The notes below the pieces were generated by a model, which searched no databases, was not told the origin of the DNA, and saw only the letters and a list, made by a program, of their open reading frames with translations. From the NCBI GenBank assembly GCA_021029095.1, contig JAJOHG010000030.1, positions 186,001 to 250,000 of the forward strand: a stretch of DNA of 64,000 nucleotides, read 5' to 3'. Origin of the DNA: Phellopilus nigrolimitatus (Eukaryota > Basidiomycota > Agaricomycetes > Hymenochaetales > Hymenochaetaceae). How positions within the stretch are numbered: the first letter of the stretch is position 1; every line of letters begins with the position of its first letter. Below are positions 35,530 through 47,934 of this stretch, piece by piece. The position numbers and the translations under genes are program-made.

Positions 35530-38139
35530 ATGAAAATGTCCCCTATAATCCTCGAACCACCCGTTTCCGGCATGTCGTTCCACCAGAGCAACCTCAACAA
35601 CCTCAACAGCATTTCAAGGCTCCAGCTCAATCCAGCCCAGTCCCCGGCTCTCGACCACTACAGATCCGACTCGCCCCACCACTCGCATCCACCGCATTCC
35701 TTCCACGTCACCCTCCATCGCTCTGGTCCCTACTCACCGGGACACTCAGGACAGCCCCCCTCCCCTCTGGACCGTGACGGCCTCTTAGATCAAGACAGCA
35801 TCATCAGCGCAGACCAGTCTTCTTCATCTCTCCAGTGTGCCAACTGCAGCACTAGAACAACGCCTCTCTGGCGTCGTGACGCTGATGGCAAGCCAATCTG
35901 CAACGCGTGCGGTGAGCTTCGCTTTCTTTCTTCTCTGCTTCTTCTCCATCCCATCCAACTCTGTCTTGCCTTTTATGATACCCGGCCACAATCTAGCACG
36001 TGCAGCGTGATCTGTTGTCTCCGTCCGGCCTTAGCGTGTATACTGTGCGGACAGGCTCGTTTCACCTTCTTGTTCCCCTCGCCCATGTCCTGTTCCTCTT
36101 CTTTGTCTTCATTTGATCTATAGACTATCGTGCTGATCCTCGCCCCTTGCATCGTGTTCCTCGCCCACTTCTGAGCAGGTCTTTATCTTAAATCGCGTCG
36201 CGTCCCCAGGCCCTCGTCCATCTCGCGCACATCTCCCATTCCAGCTGGCACTGGATCGCTTCCCCCCCTCTCTACTCCCGCTCCTGGTAGACAAATGTCT
36301 GCATCTCCTACTTCTGTGTCTGTCCACGCGCCAACGGCGTCGCCCACAAATCAGCCTCTCGCACCGCAAAGCAAGCAGCCGCAGGTGCAGGCTACCAGGG
36401 GTACGTGTCCCGGCGACGGGCGTTGTGACGGCACAGGGGGCACGTCGGCATGTGCCGGCTGTCCCACGTATAACAACGTACTTCAAGCTCGTCTTGAGCT
36501 CGACATAGCTGACGCTCAGGCCCCTTCGCCCCTCGCAGATATCAGCGGGAACACCGCTGGCACGCACATGCACTCGCGTGCTAGCAATGTTAACTCTGAA
36601 TCCAAAAACGCCGAGGGCAGCACAAGTGGGGGCAGGACACCCCGTGGCCGCGGTGCAGTGGGTGCGCTCAGTTGTGCAAATTGCGGAACGAGCACAACGC
36701 CTCTCTGGAGACGCGATGATGCGGGCAACAACATTTGCAACGCGTGTGGTGAGTGCGCTGTGATCGACATCTTATCTTTTCCCAGACGGATGGCGTGAAA
36801 ATGACACGCTCATGTCCTAATTGGGAAGTGCGGACTTTGGATGGTTTCCCAGGCGTCACTTCTGGTGACCGTCTTATCTATCTTATCTTGTCTGATAAGC
36901 CAATCAGGCCATCTCGTTTCTTCGCTAACTCAATCTTTCTTACTTCGTCTGTTTTCGTCTCTATGGATTTCTCTTTGACTGACTAGTTTTTTCCACGACC
37001 GTGGTCTTTGTCTTGTAGGTCTATATTACAAACTCCACGGTACTCATCGGCCGAACTCAATGAAGAAGACCGTCATCAAGCGCAGGAAAAGGGTTCCAGC
37101 CGCAGGTCCTGCTATCCAGATGCCATCACCAGGTCAAAGTGCAGGTCGTCAGTTACAGGGTCGTATGACCGAACAGGCTGCAGCAGAAACTCTTGTCTCA
37201 GTTGGGCGTGGCGCGCAGGAACGTAGCCCGGGCGAAGAAAGCGACGAGGAACAAGACCGTCAGCGCGCGAGGAAAAAACCGAGGCGAAGTGGGGGAGATC
37301 GGGCTTCCGATATGGACATGGAATTCGACGAGGGCGACAGGCTCCGCGAGCGGAGGCGCGAAGGGTGGGGTGGGGAGGATCAGCAGCAGGCGCAAGGGTC
37401 TTCGTCCGCGTTCGGATCCTTTGCCGTTGACAGTCAAGGCGCACGCCTGGGTGGCTTTTATGGCGCCTCACACGGGTCGGGCACAGGAGGATACGACCTC
37501 CCGCCGCTCAACACTGCGCTTGGCGGCAGCGAAAAATCGAGCGCGCGATTTCCGTATGCGACGCCGGGCGTTGCTTCATCATCATACGCGCGTTCGGATG
37601 GTACTGTGCCCAGTCGTACACATTCTCCAGCAGCATCGCTACACGGAGTCGGGGGCGCTCAGGGCTCAAGCGGTCTCGCCGCAGGCCTCCATCTACCCCC
37701 GCCTCATAGTCTCGCTCAGGGTCATAGCCACTCGCCGTTCTTCCACGGTTCCGGGACAGGGCCGAGCTCCTTGGGGCAGGTGCGCACCGTGTCTCCGCGC
37801 GCGCCGTCACCGCTCCGGGAAGGTAGCAACGGCAATGGAGGTGGAGGCGGAACGGTCCCCGTACCGAGTCTCAGCGAGCTCGAACGTCATTACTACGAGC
37901 TTGCCGATCAACGCCGCCGTATGCAGGATATGCTTGAAAAGACAGACCGTATGATGGCCGGCATGAAGCGTGGGATGGATGAGATGCAGCAAACCACGCG
38001 CGGCGGAAACGGGAACGGGACAAGTGCAGCCTCGCATTCGTCGGCAGCGGCAGCCGTGCCGCTGTCGTCGAGAGGCGATCGTAGGGAGGGGATGAGCGTC
38101 TGGCCGGTTGTGTCATCGGAGTCCGCTCACCGCGATTAG
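35530..38139 (+). CDS. Iron-responsive two-finger GATA repressor (URBS1/SREA/Fep1-like)
   Basis: Three exons are separated by 267-nt and 270-nt introns (35912-36178 and 36749-37018). The first finger is [25 protein letters not shown] joined to [14 protein letters not shown]; the second is [20 protein letters not shown] joined to [16 protein letters not shown] and a basic block. Between them lies the Cys-rich segment [19 protein letters not shown] near 36403-36470, which is the hallmark of siderophore-repression GATA factors that bind iron and repress iron uptake. The C-terminal half is disordered, with a late helix ([20 protein letters not shown]) that may be a dimerising coiled coil. Either M at 35530 or at 35536 may be used. 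Family assignment is strong. Confidence 0.93.
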
Positions 38140-40158
38140 TTTTCTGTCGGACTGTGTTTTCTTTATTTTCCGTGGATAGCAAAAGGGGCAATGCATGCAG
38201 TCTGTCCCACTCCGCTGCTTTTTTCTTCCCTTACATCATTCGTTTCATATCTATATTAATTACCCCCCTAACCCATCTCGCTTTCCTGTCTCTCGGTCAC
38301 TCTCGCCTCTCAGCAGTCCAGGTTTCCTCCTCTCCTGTCTCGCGGCATATTTACTTACTTTTTAATGCATTCTTATGTCCGGATTCCTTTTCGCATCCTT
38401 TTTTGTCCGTGTCTTCTTTAGGGACGGTGTTGATCATCTATTTTCGAGCCTAGATACAGCAATGTTCTGGTGTGCGTCTTATGATGCATTTGCTACTCTA
38501 TGTAACATATTTAAATTGTGCCGTATCGGTGTTGTTCTGATGTCTCTTGCTTGAGCACTCGTGATTAGTTGAACGTACTGGAAATGTTTCTGAGATCCTC
38601 ATATCAGCAAAAGGCACTGCTTGTGCAGTGAGCTACCATGGCACCTTCCAAGAATGCTTGAGGTTTACACACTGCAGCAGTCTGAAGATCGTGATATTTG
38701 ATATTTGGGAGTTTATCTACTGAATCTTGATTCCTTCGTCGGTTTTCACCTACTCTCCGTGCGAAATTAAGAAGATGACATCCACGTTCATTTAAGCCTC
38801 ACTCGGTCTGCCTAATCGTACTAGCAGCGGCAAAAAAAATCGACTCAGGCAGGTCACGCGGTCGTTGCGGAGATGTAGCACACTTTTGGTACTCATCTGA
38901 CATAGGCGAACCAAGCTTGTGCTGGGCTGAGGAGTGGAAGCTAGCGATGAGTAACGGTTTCGGATAATAAGCCCCAAACATACTGGTCGTTAGACTTCAA
39001 AGATGCTCCCCTCTTCCTTGATCTCGACTATCGTGACGTGCATCGGGATGACCGCTCGCTAGGTAAGGATGCATCAACACTGACAGATCCATCCACTCGA
39101 ACTTGCGAGTTTACCCATCCTAGCTTAGTTAGGGGGCCAGTAATAATCATGACTTTTTTTAGAGGGGTGAATATGATCCCCTGGCGCTTATGACACGCAC
39201 AGAATTCTCCAAGAGTTTTCGTCTATACGTGTGTGAGTATATGCCATCATAATAAACCTTCTGCCCACCGCGCCCTCTCCTTCATTTATTACACCTGTGT
39301 CCGTCAAATGAACCGCGCGGATTTACAAGTGCCTGGACATGGAAATTGGCCCTAGTCAAAGTTTTGTACTCAGCCGTTGAAATTATAAATACGAGACTTC
39401 GATGCGCGCTCGTACAATCGATAGATAAAGTGCTATTGCGAGCTAAAAATCGCCTGAGTATGAGCTTATTCTTCCTAGACCATTTCGGACGAAGAGAGTT
39501 CACAAGCTTCACAAGCTTCAGAACCGCACGAACGATGACTTTTTACGTCGACGAGTTTGATGGCCGTCCGATAGGCTTCGAGGATCGACTTTACAATCTG
39601 TTTGCCGAAAGTGCGCTCAAAGTGCGCTTCCAGTGCATTGCAGTTTGTATAATAATCTTCTAGATCAAGCACAGCATGTACTTGTGATTGATTGTCAGTG
39701 GCTGATATGTATCATAAATGCTTGGATGACTGGTGCCTTTGATGCGCGATATGGCGAACATGAAACGGATGAGTGCTACGTATACACAGTCTAGTTGAGC
39801 GGGGCAGAGTCGTAGTGGGTGTATGGGTCGTAAGATGTGTGAGAGCGCGATCACACCCACTAATTGTCCCCTACTACGCAGCCCGCGTAAAGTTCGCACA
39901 AAACGTTTAGGAGTGACCGCAGCTGAGCAAAATAATTAAGGGAATTGTAACATGTTATTTCAAGCCCAGATTGCATTCTCTGCTGATTCTCGTGCATTCA
40001 TTTTGGGCAGGACAAGGTAGCCATGAATGGCATGCCGAGATAACCGAGGCACGGCGGCACGAGGATTTATAATAACTTCCTTATATGGGAGTGGGATAAT
40101 CTCGTGAAAGTGAGGGAAGCTGCCATCAATTCAAGCTGCTAACAGCAACCGCGTCCGC
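38140..40158. other. Gene-poor 2-kb stretch
   Basis: The left part is a T/C-rich 3' region of the GATA gene. Small frames (for example minus strand 39672-39475 with DLEDYYTNCNALEAHFER) show no recognisable domain. A duplicated ACAAGCTTC near 39500-39518 is present. The right part is the Opi1 promoter. Confidence 0.4.
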
Positions 40159-42679
40159 ATGTCGCACCAAACCCCCCCTCCCCTCCTCGTCTCCTGCCCG
40201 CCATCCTCCGCGCCGACACACAACCGTGCCAAAAGCAGACTCTCTCTGGCCGCGCTCTGCAACCCGACGCCGTCCCCGCCAACAATGGCCGCGGCCTCCC
40301 CCGCCCCGGTGCCTTCGTCTTCCCTTACAAGCAGCCCAGACGAAAGCCGCGATCTTGCTTCAGAGCCCTTGTCTCTCAGCACAGAGGACGAGAACGTCAT
40401 GATTGCTGTGCGTGCGCTCGGCGATATGCGCAGCGGCGCCTCCCCAGCTGCTCCCTCCTCCAATCGGTCGGTGCATCGATACAGCAGCAGCCGTACGACG
40501 TCTTTCAAATCCCTATCTGCAAGTTTTTTGCATGCATACACCTTTCCTTACTTTGCCTGTTTTTCCAGCTCCACATCAAACTCCTGGTCTTACCACTGCA
40601 TCGACCCCAACGTCTCCCTCGACGGTCTCAGCGAATCTCTCGCTGTCCCCCGAGGAGACTGCTGCAGCTGTGGACTTCGTTTCGCGTGTCTCAGACCTAC
40701 CCATCGTGAACACTGCATTGAGGGCGTATGAGCAGAGCAAGGCGAGCTCTAGAATGGTCAAAGTGCGTTTTCTCTTGAATAGCGTTGTTCCCGTTTTCTT
40801 CACTGATAGTCCTCAGTATGGTGCAGAGATGATGGAATCGTCTGTGAAAAGTATATCGAAGCCCGTGATTAACCGTCTTCCTGTAAACCAGTTGGATGAA
40901 TTTGCGTGCAGACAGCTAGATAAAGTACGTCGGATTTTTCGATTCAACTTTGAATGTGTTTTGACTCGCAGGAAACGTAGTTCGGAAGAAAGAGTAGTTC
41001 TGGAACATCACCTGGTGCTCGTGGAAGAAGTCCTAGTGTTGAACGTGTCAATCTCCTACAGGACTCTGAGCGGAACTCCATCGAGAGGGATGACGGAAGA
41101 CCACGGCCGCAGGCGAGGTTTAGTATTGGCGATCTAGATCAGGACGATGTTCGTTCACAAGGTATGCTCACAGACGTTAATACGCAAATTTCCATCAACT
41201 CAGAGCAATACAATTCTAGGTGTTGATGAAACCGGAGTTGAAGCCGACGAACGCGCATTACCCACGCAGGACGTTGCCAACAGAAGTAGATGGCACAGTA
41301 TCTTATACGAAGCTGGTGGTATAAGTGCCGCCGTGAGCGAGGAAAGTATGCGAAGATTAAAATACTGTCTTCAATGGCTGCAGGTTTGTGTTTTCTCACA
41401 ATATTGATGCACATAGGTATGTCTAACAAGCTGTGTCTGCAGTACGCAACGGAGCACATCGATGGCCAAATACTGGTTATCAGAAACTTCATTGCTTCCC
41501 TGAACATGCAGGGGGAAGGTAGTGGCGACGAGCGACACATATCTGCCTCACATATGCAGACATTGACAAACGTTAAGCGTGATGTCGTCGGTACGATCCG
41601 ACAAGTCGTCGACGTCGTGTCCAAGTACGCAGGCGGCGCACTCCCTGAGCCCGCCCGGGCTCGTGTGCGGCAATTCATCTTGCACCTCCCCCAGCGCTGG
41701 ACGAACACAACTCACCGTCAAATGCATAGCCCTGCGCCGGCTCACTTGTCCGGCCAGCCAAAGGGTGCGGGGAAGCGGCGGAGGCGGGAAGGTCCACTCG
41801 CGGAATCCAGACCAGCGTCTGCGGCGAGCACTGCGCCGTCCTCACCTCTGCAGAGCCCCAAGGTTCTTGGTCATGGAGCGTTGCCCTTACCTGCAGTTAT
41901 GTCTACCTCGCACAGACAGGCGACAGCTGCGCGTCCTACCGCAGGGTCGGCGGCACAGGCTGCCCAACGGCTGCTGACGCTTGCGACAGAGAGCCTGGAT
42001 ATGATGCGGAGTGTCACCAGCGTCTTCAAAGAAAGTTTGGACCGCGCGGATACGTGCGTTTACCTTTTTGATCTATAAAGATGCGAGAGTCGAGTGCTCA
42101 TTTTTCATTTTCATATGCTACTTCAGATGGGTTGACCGTCTGCGTGTCATCGGCATCCAGCGTCAGCAGAACCCTGATGCGTCCGTGGACAGCCTCCCAC
42201 CTCTTCACCATTCCCATCATGCTCGTTCGGAATCACTCTCCTACAGTGCTAGCTCAAACTCCACAGGTTTAAGCGGGAGTACCACTGCAACGTTTACGTC
42301 GTTCCCTCCGTCTCCGCGTACATGGCCCGCAGACGCACCGTCGCCTGGCGAGCTCGCAACTACGTCTCTGGATGCACTCACACTTTCCTCCCTGTCTGCA
42401 TCTGCATCGGCTTTTGCGACACCACGCTCGAGCACGCAGAGTCTACCCGCGCTCGCGGGCTACGATTGGGAATACACCACACGCAAATTGCAGACAATTC
42501 GTGACACAGATAAGATCCGAGCAGACAGTGAAGTGAACGAGAAGCGTGAAAATGTGATGCTGGGGAAGAGTGCCCACCATGTGGCCGACGAGCGGTTTGC
42601 TGCGAGTGCATTGAGCTCTCTGAGACGTGTTGCAGCGGACTCTCGTGACGTGTCCATGGAGGTCGATGACAACGACTGA
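40159..42679 (+). CDS. OPI1: Opi1-family transcriptional repressor of phospholipid synthesis
   Basis: Starts MSHQTPPPLLVSCPPSS; the N-terminal part contains TEDENVMIAVRALGDMR. After an intron, the Opi1 domain begins: DFVSRVSDLPIVNTALRAYE, SKASSRMVK, then across an intron YGAEMMESSVKSISKPVINR and LPVNQLDEFACRQLDK. A second conserved part (SRWHSILYEAGGISAAVSEE, RLKYCLQWLQ, YATEHIDGQILVIRNFI, TLTNVKRDVVGTIRQVVDVV) matches the C-terminal half of the fungal Opi1 family. The remainder is Ser/Pro-rich and ends DVSMEVDDND. In yeast Opi1 is held at the ER by phosphatidic acid and represses INO1-type genes when lipid is sufficient. About six short introns are required. No frame break was seen. Confidence 0.92.
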
Positions 42680-45600
42680 GCTTCCGTATACTTATAGACT
42701 TCCTGTTGACGAAGGGAAAACAAAAAATACTTCTAACGGCTTGCCGTTGGATTTGTGTTAACTGGTTGGTTGGTTGGTTGTACTACCCTAGTTTTCCAGA
42801 TCTCATCCTTTTCTCCCTTTAGACATCACTTATTATCTATACTTCCGCTGTCGCACTTCGGACTCTACTTGTCGCTATGTATCTGTCACTCTACTCCCCT
42901 TCATCTCCTCCCCACAAACACACGCTTTATTTAAATATGTGGAGTTTTCATTCTCAGTTGGTTTATTTGGCACTAGTATACGAATACGGTGTATATGGTC
43001 CCTCGTTCTTTGAATTTGTATTTCTAGACCCTATTCCCTAGGGCTCGCTGGTTTCCATTCAGTCTGCGTTCGATCACGACAAATGTCCTCGAGACGTAAC
43101 CCTGAAATTCAAGACTTCGTTCTGGCTTTTATGATCTGGCAGCCTTCAATGCCCTCGGTAATGTCTGCGATAGATTCAGGAACTCAATCTCCATCTCCAA
43201 TTTGTGTTTTACGCTTCTCGGTTGCTGGTGCGGCAGATCCTCTGCAAATCCTCCGCAAATCCCATTGATCCGCGCTAGCAAGGTAAAATAATTGGCGCCG
43301 ACAATATCCCCGATTTGCTAAGGTTGTTATAAGGCTGAAGTCGATTTGAGGGGGGTTACATTTTCACGGAGAGCTGGCGTTATGCGATCAGACAAGATTC
43401 ATGAATTTACGATTCCGAAGAGCGGTTGAGAGCCGCCTAACAAGGATTCAGAAGAGGGAAAGATGACCCTCGATTCAGCCGCCCAGTCCATGGACAGTAT
43501 CAGAGTATAGCAAGCGAAATTAAATGCGGGAATTCACGACAGTGTCTTATGTCTTATGCGTATGCGCTCGCGCATTGGGTGACGAATGTCGACCCCGCTT
43601 CCGGAGAGAAACCTAATCGGTGTCCGCGGGGTGGATGGATATGTAAGTGCGCGAAGGCAAGTACCCGTGTCTTTCCTAGTACAAATGTATTGGACATGAT
43701 CACGCGGGGAGTCCCGGAAGGGCGACGCCGGCCAGGAGAACACGATGTGAGGTAAACGAAGACCACAACGATCGGATGCGTATTCGTATCCTGCAGTATA
43801 CCAAGGATCGTCTATGTTGCTGTTCCACTATAGGTTAGCTCACATGAGTCACGATAACGGTGTGCTGGACGCCGCCTTTAAGGTGCAGGATGGCACAATA
43901 GTACTCGGCTCACGTATCGCACACAACAAATCCTAATGATCTGGTGCGAAGAAATAAGCCATCAAACATCATGAGTCACGAAAAGCCGCATTTTAAGCTC
44001 CAGCATTGACTTTAATCTCAACTTTAAATTAGGGAGAAGGAATAACCTTCACGAGTGATGAGTGTGACGAAGGCAGATAGAAGACTGTCGGCATTCACTG
44101 CCTCCGTTGTTCCTTCAAACCATAATCTCCTTTTTAAAGTGCGTATAAAAGCCAAAGACGAAACGCATGTAACTTACCTTCGAGGTGGCGAACATGGTAA
44201 AAGACCTGAGAAAATGACTCCCCAAACGTTGTCTGCACGACACTACCTGATTCCCGAAGCTCCAGGCATCAATCCATATTGAAATTCGTCGGTACATGCA
44301 TAAAAGCACGTTCTGGGTGGTCCTGAAAGTGCTTCCGCTGACAGGGACACGTCTTCACGGAAGGTGCCCCAAAGGTCCTGAAATCTTGAAATCATTACTG
44401 GCGATGCCGTCGTACTACAGCGTCTTCAACGAATCAGAGGCCAAAACAATTCTGGACGTAAAAGCAACGTCTACTTTTATGAGGGCGCTGGCTCGATTGA
44501 TCGTGAAAAATGTACATACTTGTAAAGGCGCAGATTTGGGTGACGAAAAAAGGAATGTACATTGTGAGTAATGCCAAGCAGGATTGGCCCTGAGTTCGCT
44601 TCCAAAGAATAGTTAGGAACCAACTTGTAGCAAAAGATGCGACGGTCATAAATCGCATCCATTAGTTCCTCTCCCATAGAAATAATACTTAAACCGGTGG
44701 GAAGCGAAATACGCCGACATGTTACTCCTGATAGTTGCTCACCAGAAGAACGGAAGCTTGGATACTCGTTAAAAGTACTATATGCCATGCTGTTTTCGTG
44801 TAAGAGGCAATGTCCGTAACAGGAAATTTTCGATATACTTGAGGGGTTCCTTTCCAGAGTTCGAACACACTCCTAACTCAACAAACCGGAAAGCTCCGAA
44901 AAGAAATCTTTGTTGCACACTGGCTTCCGGCATTGAAACCGGGTGATTTTTGGAAGTGTAAGATTGTCTTCTGTGCTTGCTTCTGGATCTTCGATTGTTG
45001 AAACCAGATTTTTCTCGGTCGGAAATCTTTGAAAATAGCATTAACAGGCAATATGAGTGACCACAATGTGTGCTATAAGAGGGCAAAACCGCTCCTTTAG
45101 TTACTTTTCATGTATGTGTATAAATATTTACTATTGAGTTGAGACGATTGGTAAGATTTGAGTTCTTCGTAGTATCAGGCGAGGAGGCAACCTCGCGTCC
45201 AAACACTGAATTGGAGACTTGCTGGCTCGTTTAAGTGAGTTGAACTGTGAAGGACTGTGACGTGGATCTGTGAGCTGCTTCGGACCCACCTGTAATATTA
45301 AAAAGAGCTCAACAAATTTTCACACAGCCACCCCTTTTTCTGAAATTTATGCAAGATTGGTCATAATTTTACTAAGCACCAACCCAGGCGCAACTGGCGC
45401 AGCCTCTCGGCTGGGTTACTATTAATAATACTATTGATAAGATATGTAAGCGTCTGAAGGAACATTTGCGGACTCGTCTGCACGATCCACCGTCCAGCAA
45501 GCTGCCAAGAAGCAGAAATGAAAAACCATAACGGCTATTTTGTCTTTTGTGACGTATAACCAACTTGTACACGCTTATATGTTTTATAAACTCTCTCTAA

Positions 45601-47934
45601 CAATTGAAACAGCCTTCTTTGATCTAGAAATTGCATATATTTTATAAATCCCAGGACAGAATTTAGAACTGTAATACGGAGTTGCGGATAGGTGTCTTCA
45701 CGTACTATAAACGTATTTGGCGATGAAGAAATCATGTGGAGCAGATTTCTCGCGAAATGATATGCTGGATCGGAGAGCACTTGGAAACTCCGGCTTTACT
45801 TATCCGTCTGAGGGTAACTGAATGGGTTGAACAAAACACAGATTCTCCGCTATACTGACCAAAGAAGGTGCGTGCCTTTCGGTCACAGAGGCTTGAACTT
45901 TGAGCTCGACGATTGAGTCTACAATAACCTTTCTCTTTGTTTGTTAGAAACTAAAGCCAAAAAAGTGAAATCTCCTTGTGAAACAAGGCGTTGACGTCCA
46001 GGATGGTGAGATGTCAGCAAAAGGGATTTCCTGATTGATCTCAAGGATGGGGTTTAAGGAAATGTAAAGTCTGACTTCAGATTTCAAATCCCATCAACGA
46101 CCATGCGAGGTCGACGGTGTTGGAACAAGTGTCTCCCTTTCCCTCCAACTAATTCAACTTCAAAGATCCGACATATTCATGTAGGTAAAAGCGCCAAGAT
46201 GTAGGTTTGGAGTTGAGCTATCTTCATATGAAGCTGACGGGGACTAGCATATCACCGAGGATCGCTTCATCAGTTCTCCGAAGTGAAGAACAATGGAGCG
46301 ATGACTGTAATTCGGCATGATGACATGGCAGGGATTGATATTTTATTGCTTTTTTGACTACCTATTGGCACTGAAAGAGTCTACCGGACGATTCGGAAAC
46401 TCGCACAGGCTGTCGCGTCTGACGCCCGTCCCAATATACTGGGTACCTGTGGGGATCGGAAGAAGTTTCCAGCGCATGCAATGCGCATAAAGACGGCGTG
46501 TTACCATGCTCTCAAGTGATCACGCGCCTCGAAGTACTGAAGACAGATCGAAAGAAGACATTCAATGCAACGTGGAAAAGGAATTTGAAGAGATTGACGC
46601 ACCGATGGCTGCTAATATATAGCGGCAAGAAAATAAGCGACAAGCGGATTAGCAACGAACAGACTCATTCCGCCAATAAGAAACAAATGATAAGCCAATG
46701 GTGGTCCGGCTCCATCAACCGCAGCTACCATAGAAATATATTGAGAATATTTAACTACACTTGGCCACTGGCAAGCTTTCAGCAGGGCTGCACAACAACG
46801 TGGATCTGGCTGAGGATAAGAGCTGCACGAACTTCAGATGCCATTTTTTTCGCCAATTCTTTCGAAGGTACAAAGGGGGAAAAGTAGGCATCAGTATAGA
46901 CAGGCGATACTTACGGTGTTAAAACGGGTTTCGCCTTATCTCGCACGCACATAGGAAACCAACAGTAAGCTAGAGACAGCAGTATGCACGACTCCTTTTT
47001 AGACAAGGTTGAGGGTGAAGGGAACAGATGTCAGGCTGATTCGAGACTCCAGGACGCCTCCTAAGAGTGTCGCCACGTCCTTGGCCGTCGATCCAGCGCC
47101 GCAAAGCATGGTGCAGGCGAGGCAATCCACAGGCCATCAGACACGTCTTCGTAGCTCTTGCCCGAGAAGCGGTATATCCTAGAGAGAAATTCAAGACGAA
47201 ATCGGGAATAACCGATAGGTCGCGGAAATGAAAAGAGAAGTTCTAAAGAAAATGCCGAGAAGCAGACGAACAAAACGAGTGTGTTACGTGAATCTCACCG
47301 TGCACTTCACCAGACCAATCAAGGGCGATGAACTTTTTTTATCAATAGGAATGGAGATCGTCAATTTCCAAAAGGCACCGTGACAAGCAAATGGAACGAG
47401 AGGGCGAGGAGAAAAGCTCTTTTTCTCTGAGAGTCGAGCCCCTCTCATTAAATTTCCGCAAGCTGATCCCAGGGAACCAGCTACCAACATCATGAATGTT
47501 CATAGTTTGCTACGTGGGCTCGCCGTGTCCAGGTCTTCTTGAAATTGAATGCTTCTGAGTCTTTTATCAATCCGTCCGAAAGGCATAAATAAATAGTACT
47601 TTGAGTATACGTTTTCAGCTCGTAAGCCAAGCTGTTCAATTTTTGAGTATGCGCTTGTTTCACAAGTTGAGGGATGAAGAAGAGAGGAATGTACATACAT
47701 GTAATTTGCTCAGTAAAAGCCGCGCTACCTTGAAAGGAAAGTGAAGATCATCAATTCATTCTCAAATAGGAAAGCGAACGCGTCGCGTCGTTCGTCGTTT
47801 CATGTTCCTTGTGTCTTGTTCTGCTCGACTTACTTGCCAATCCTAAGCCAAAATCCTACGGCACTCGGAAGAAGTCTCTCGTAACAACCCGTAAGAACTC
47901 TTACGGTCGATATCGAAATTTTCCCTCTTGCAGG
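42680..47934. other. Gene desert with short, stop-interrupted coding-like fragments
   Basis: Over 5 kb with no intact gene. A (TTGG) tetranucleotide run lies near 42761-42777. On the minus strand between about 46080 and 44110, protein-like fragments (for example SDPAYHFARNLLHMISSSPN near 45770 and GRWIVQTSPQMFLQTLTYL near 45490) are separated by stops. I could not assign them to any family. No transposase, integrase or reverse-transcriptase motif and no long terminal repeat was seen. Confidence 0.4.

Noticed and set aside
44115..44309. Possible protein kinase fragment (IWIDAWSFG)
   Set aside because: Only one subdomain-like motif; no catalytic HRD or DFG motif nearby, so not annotated as a gene.
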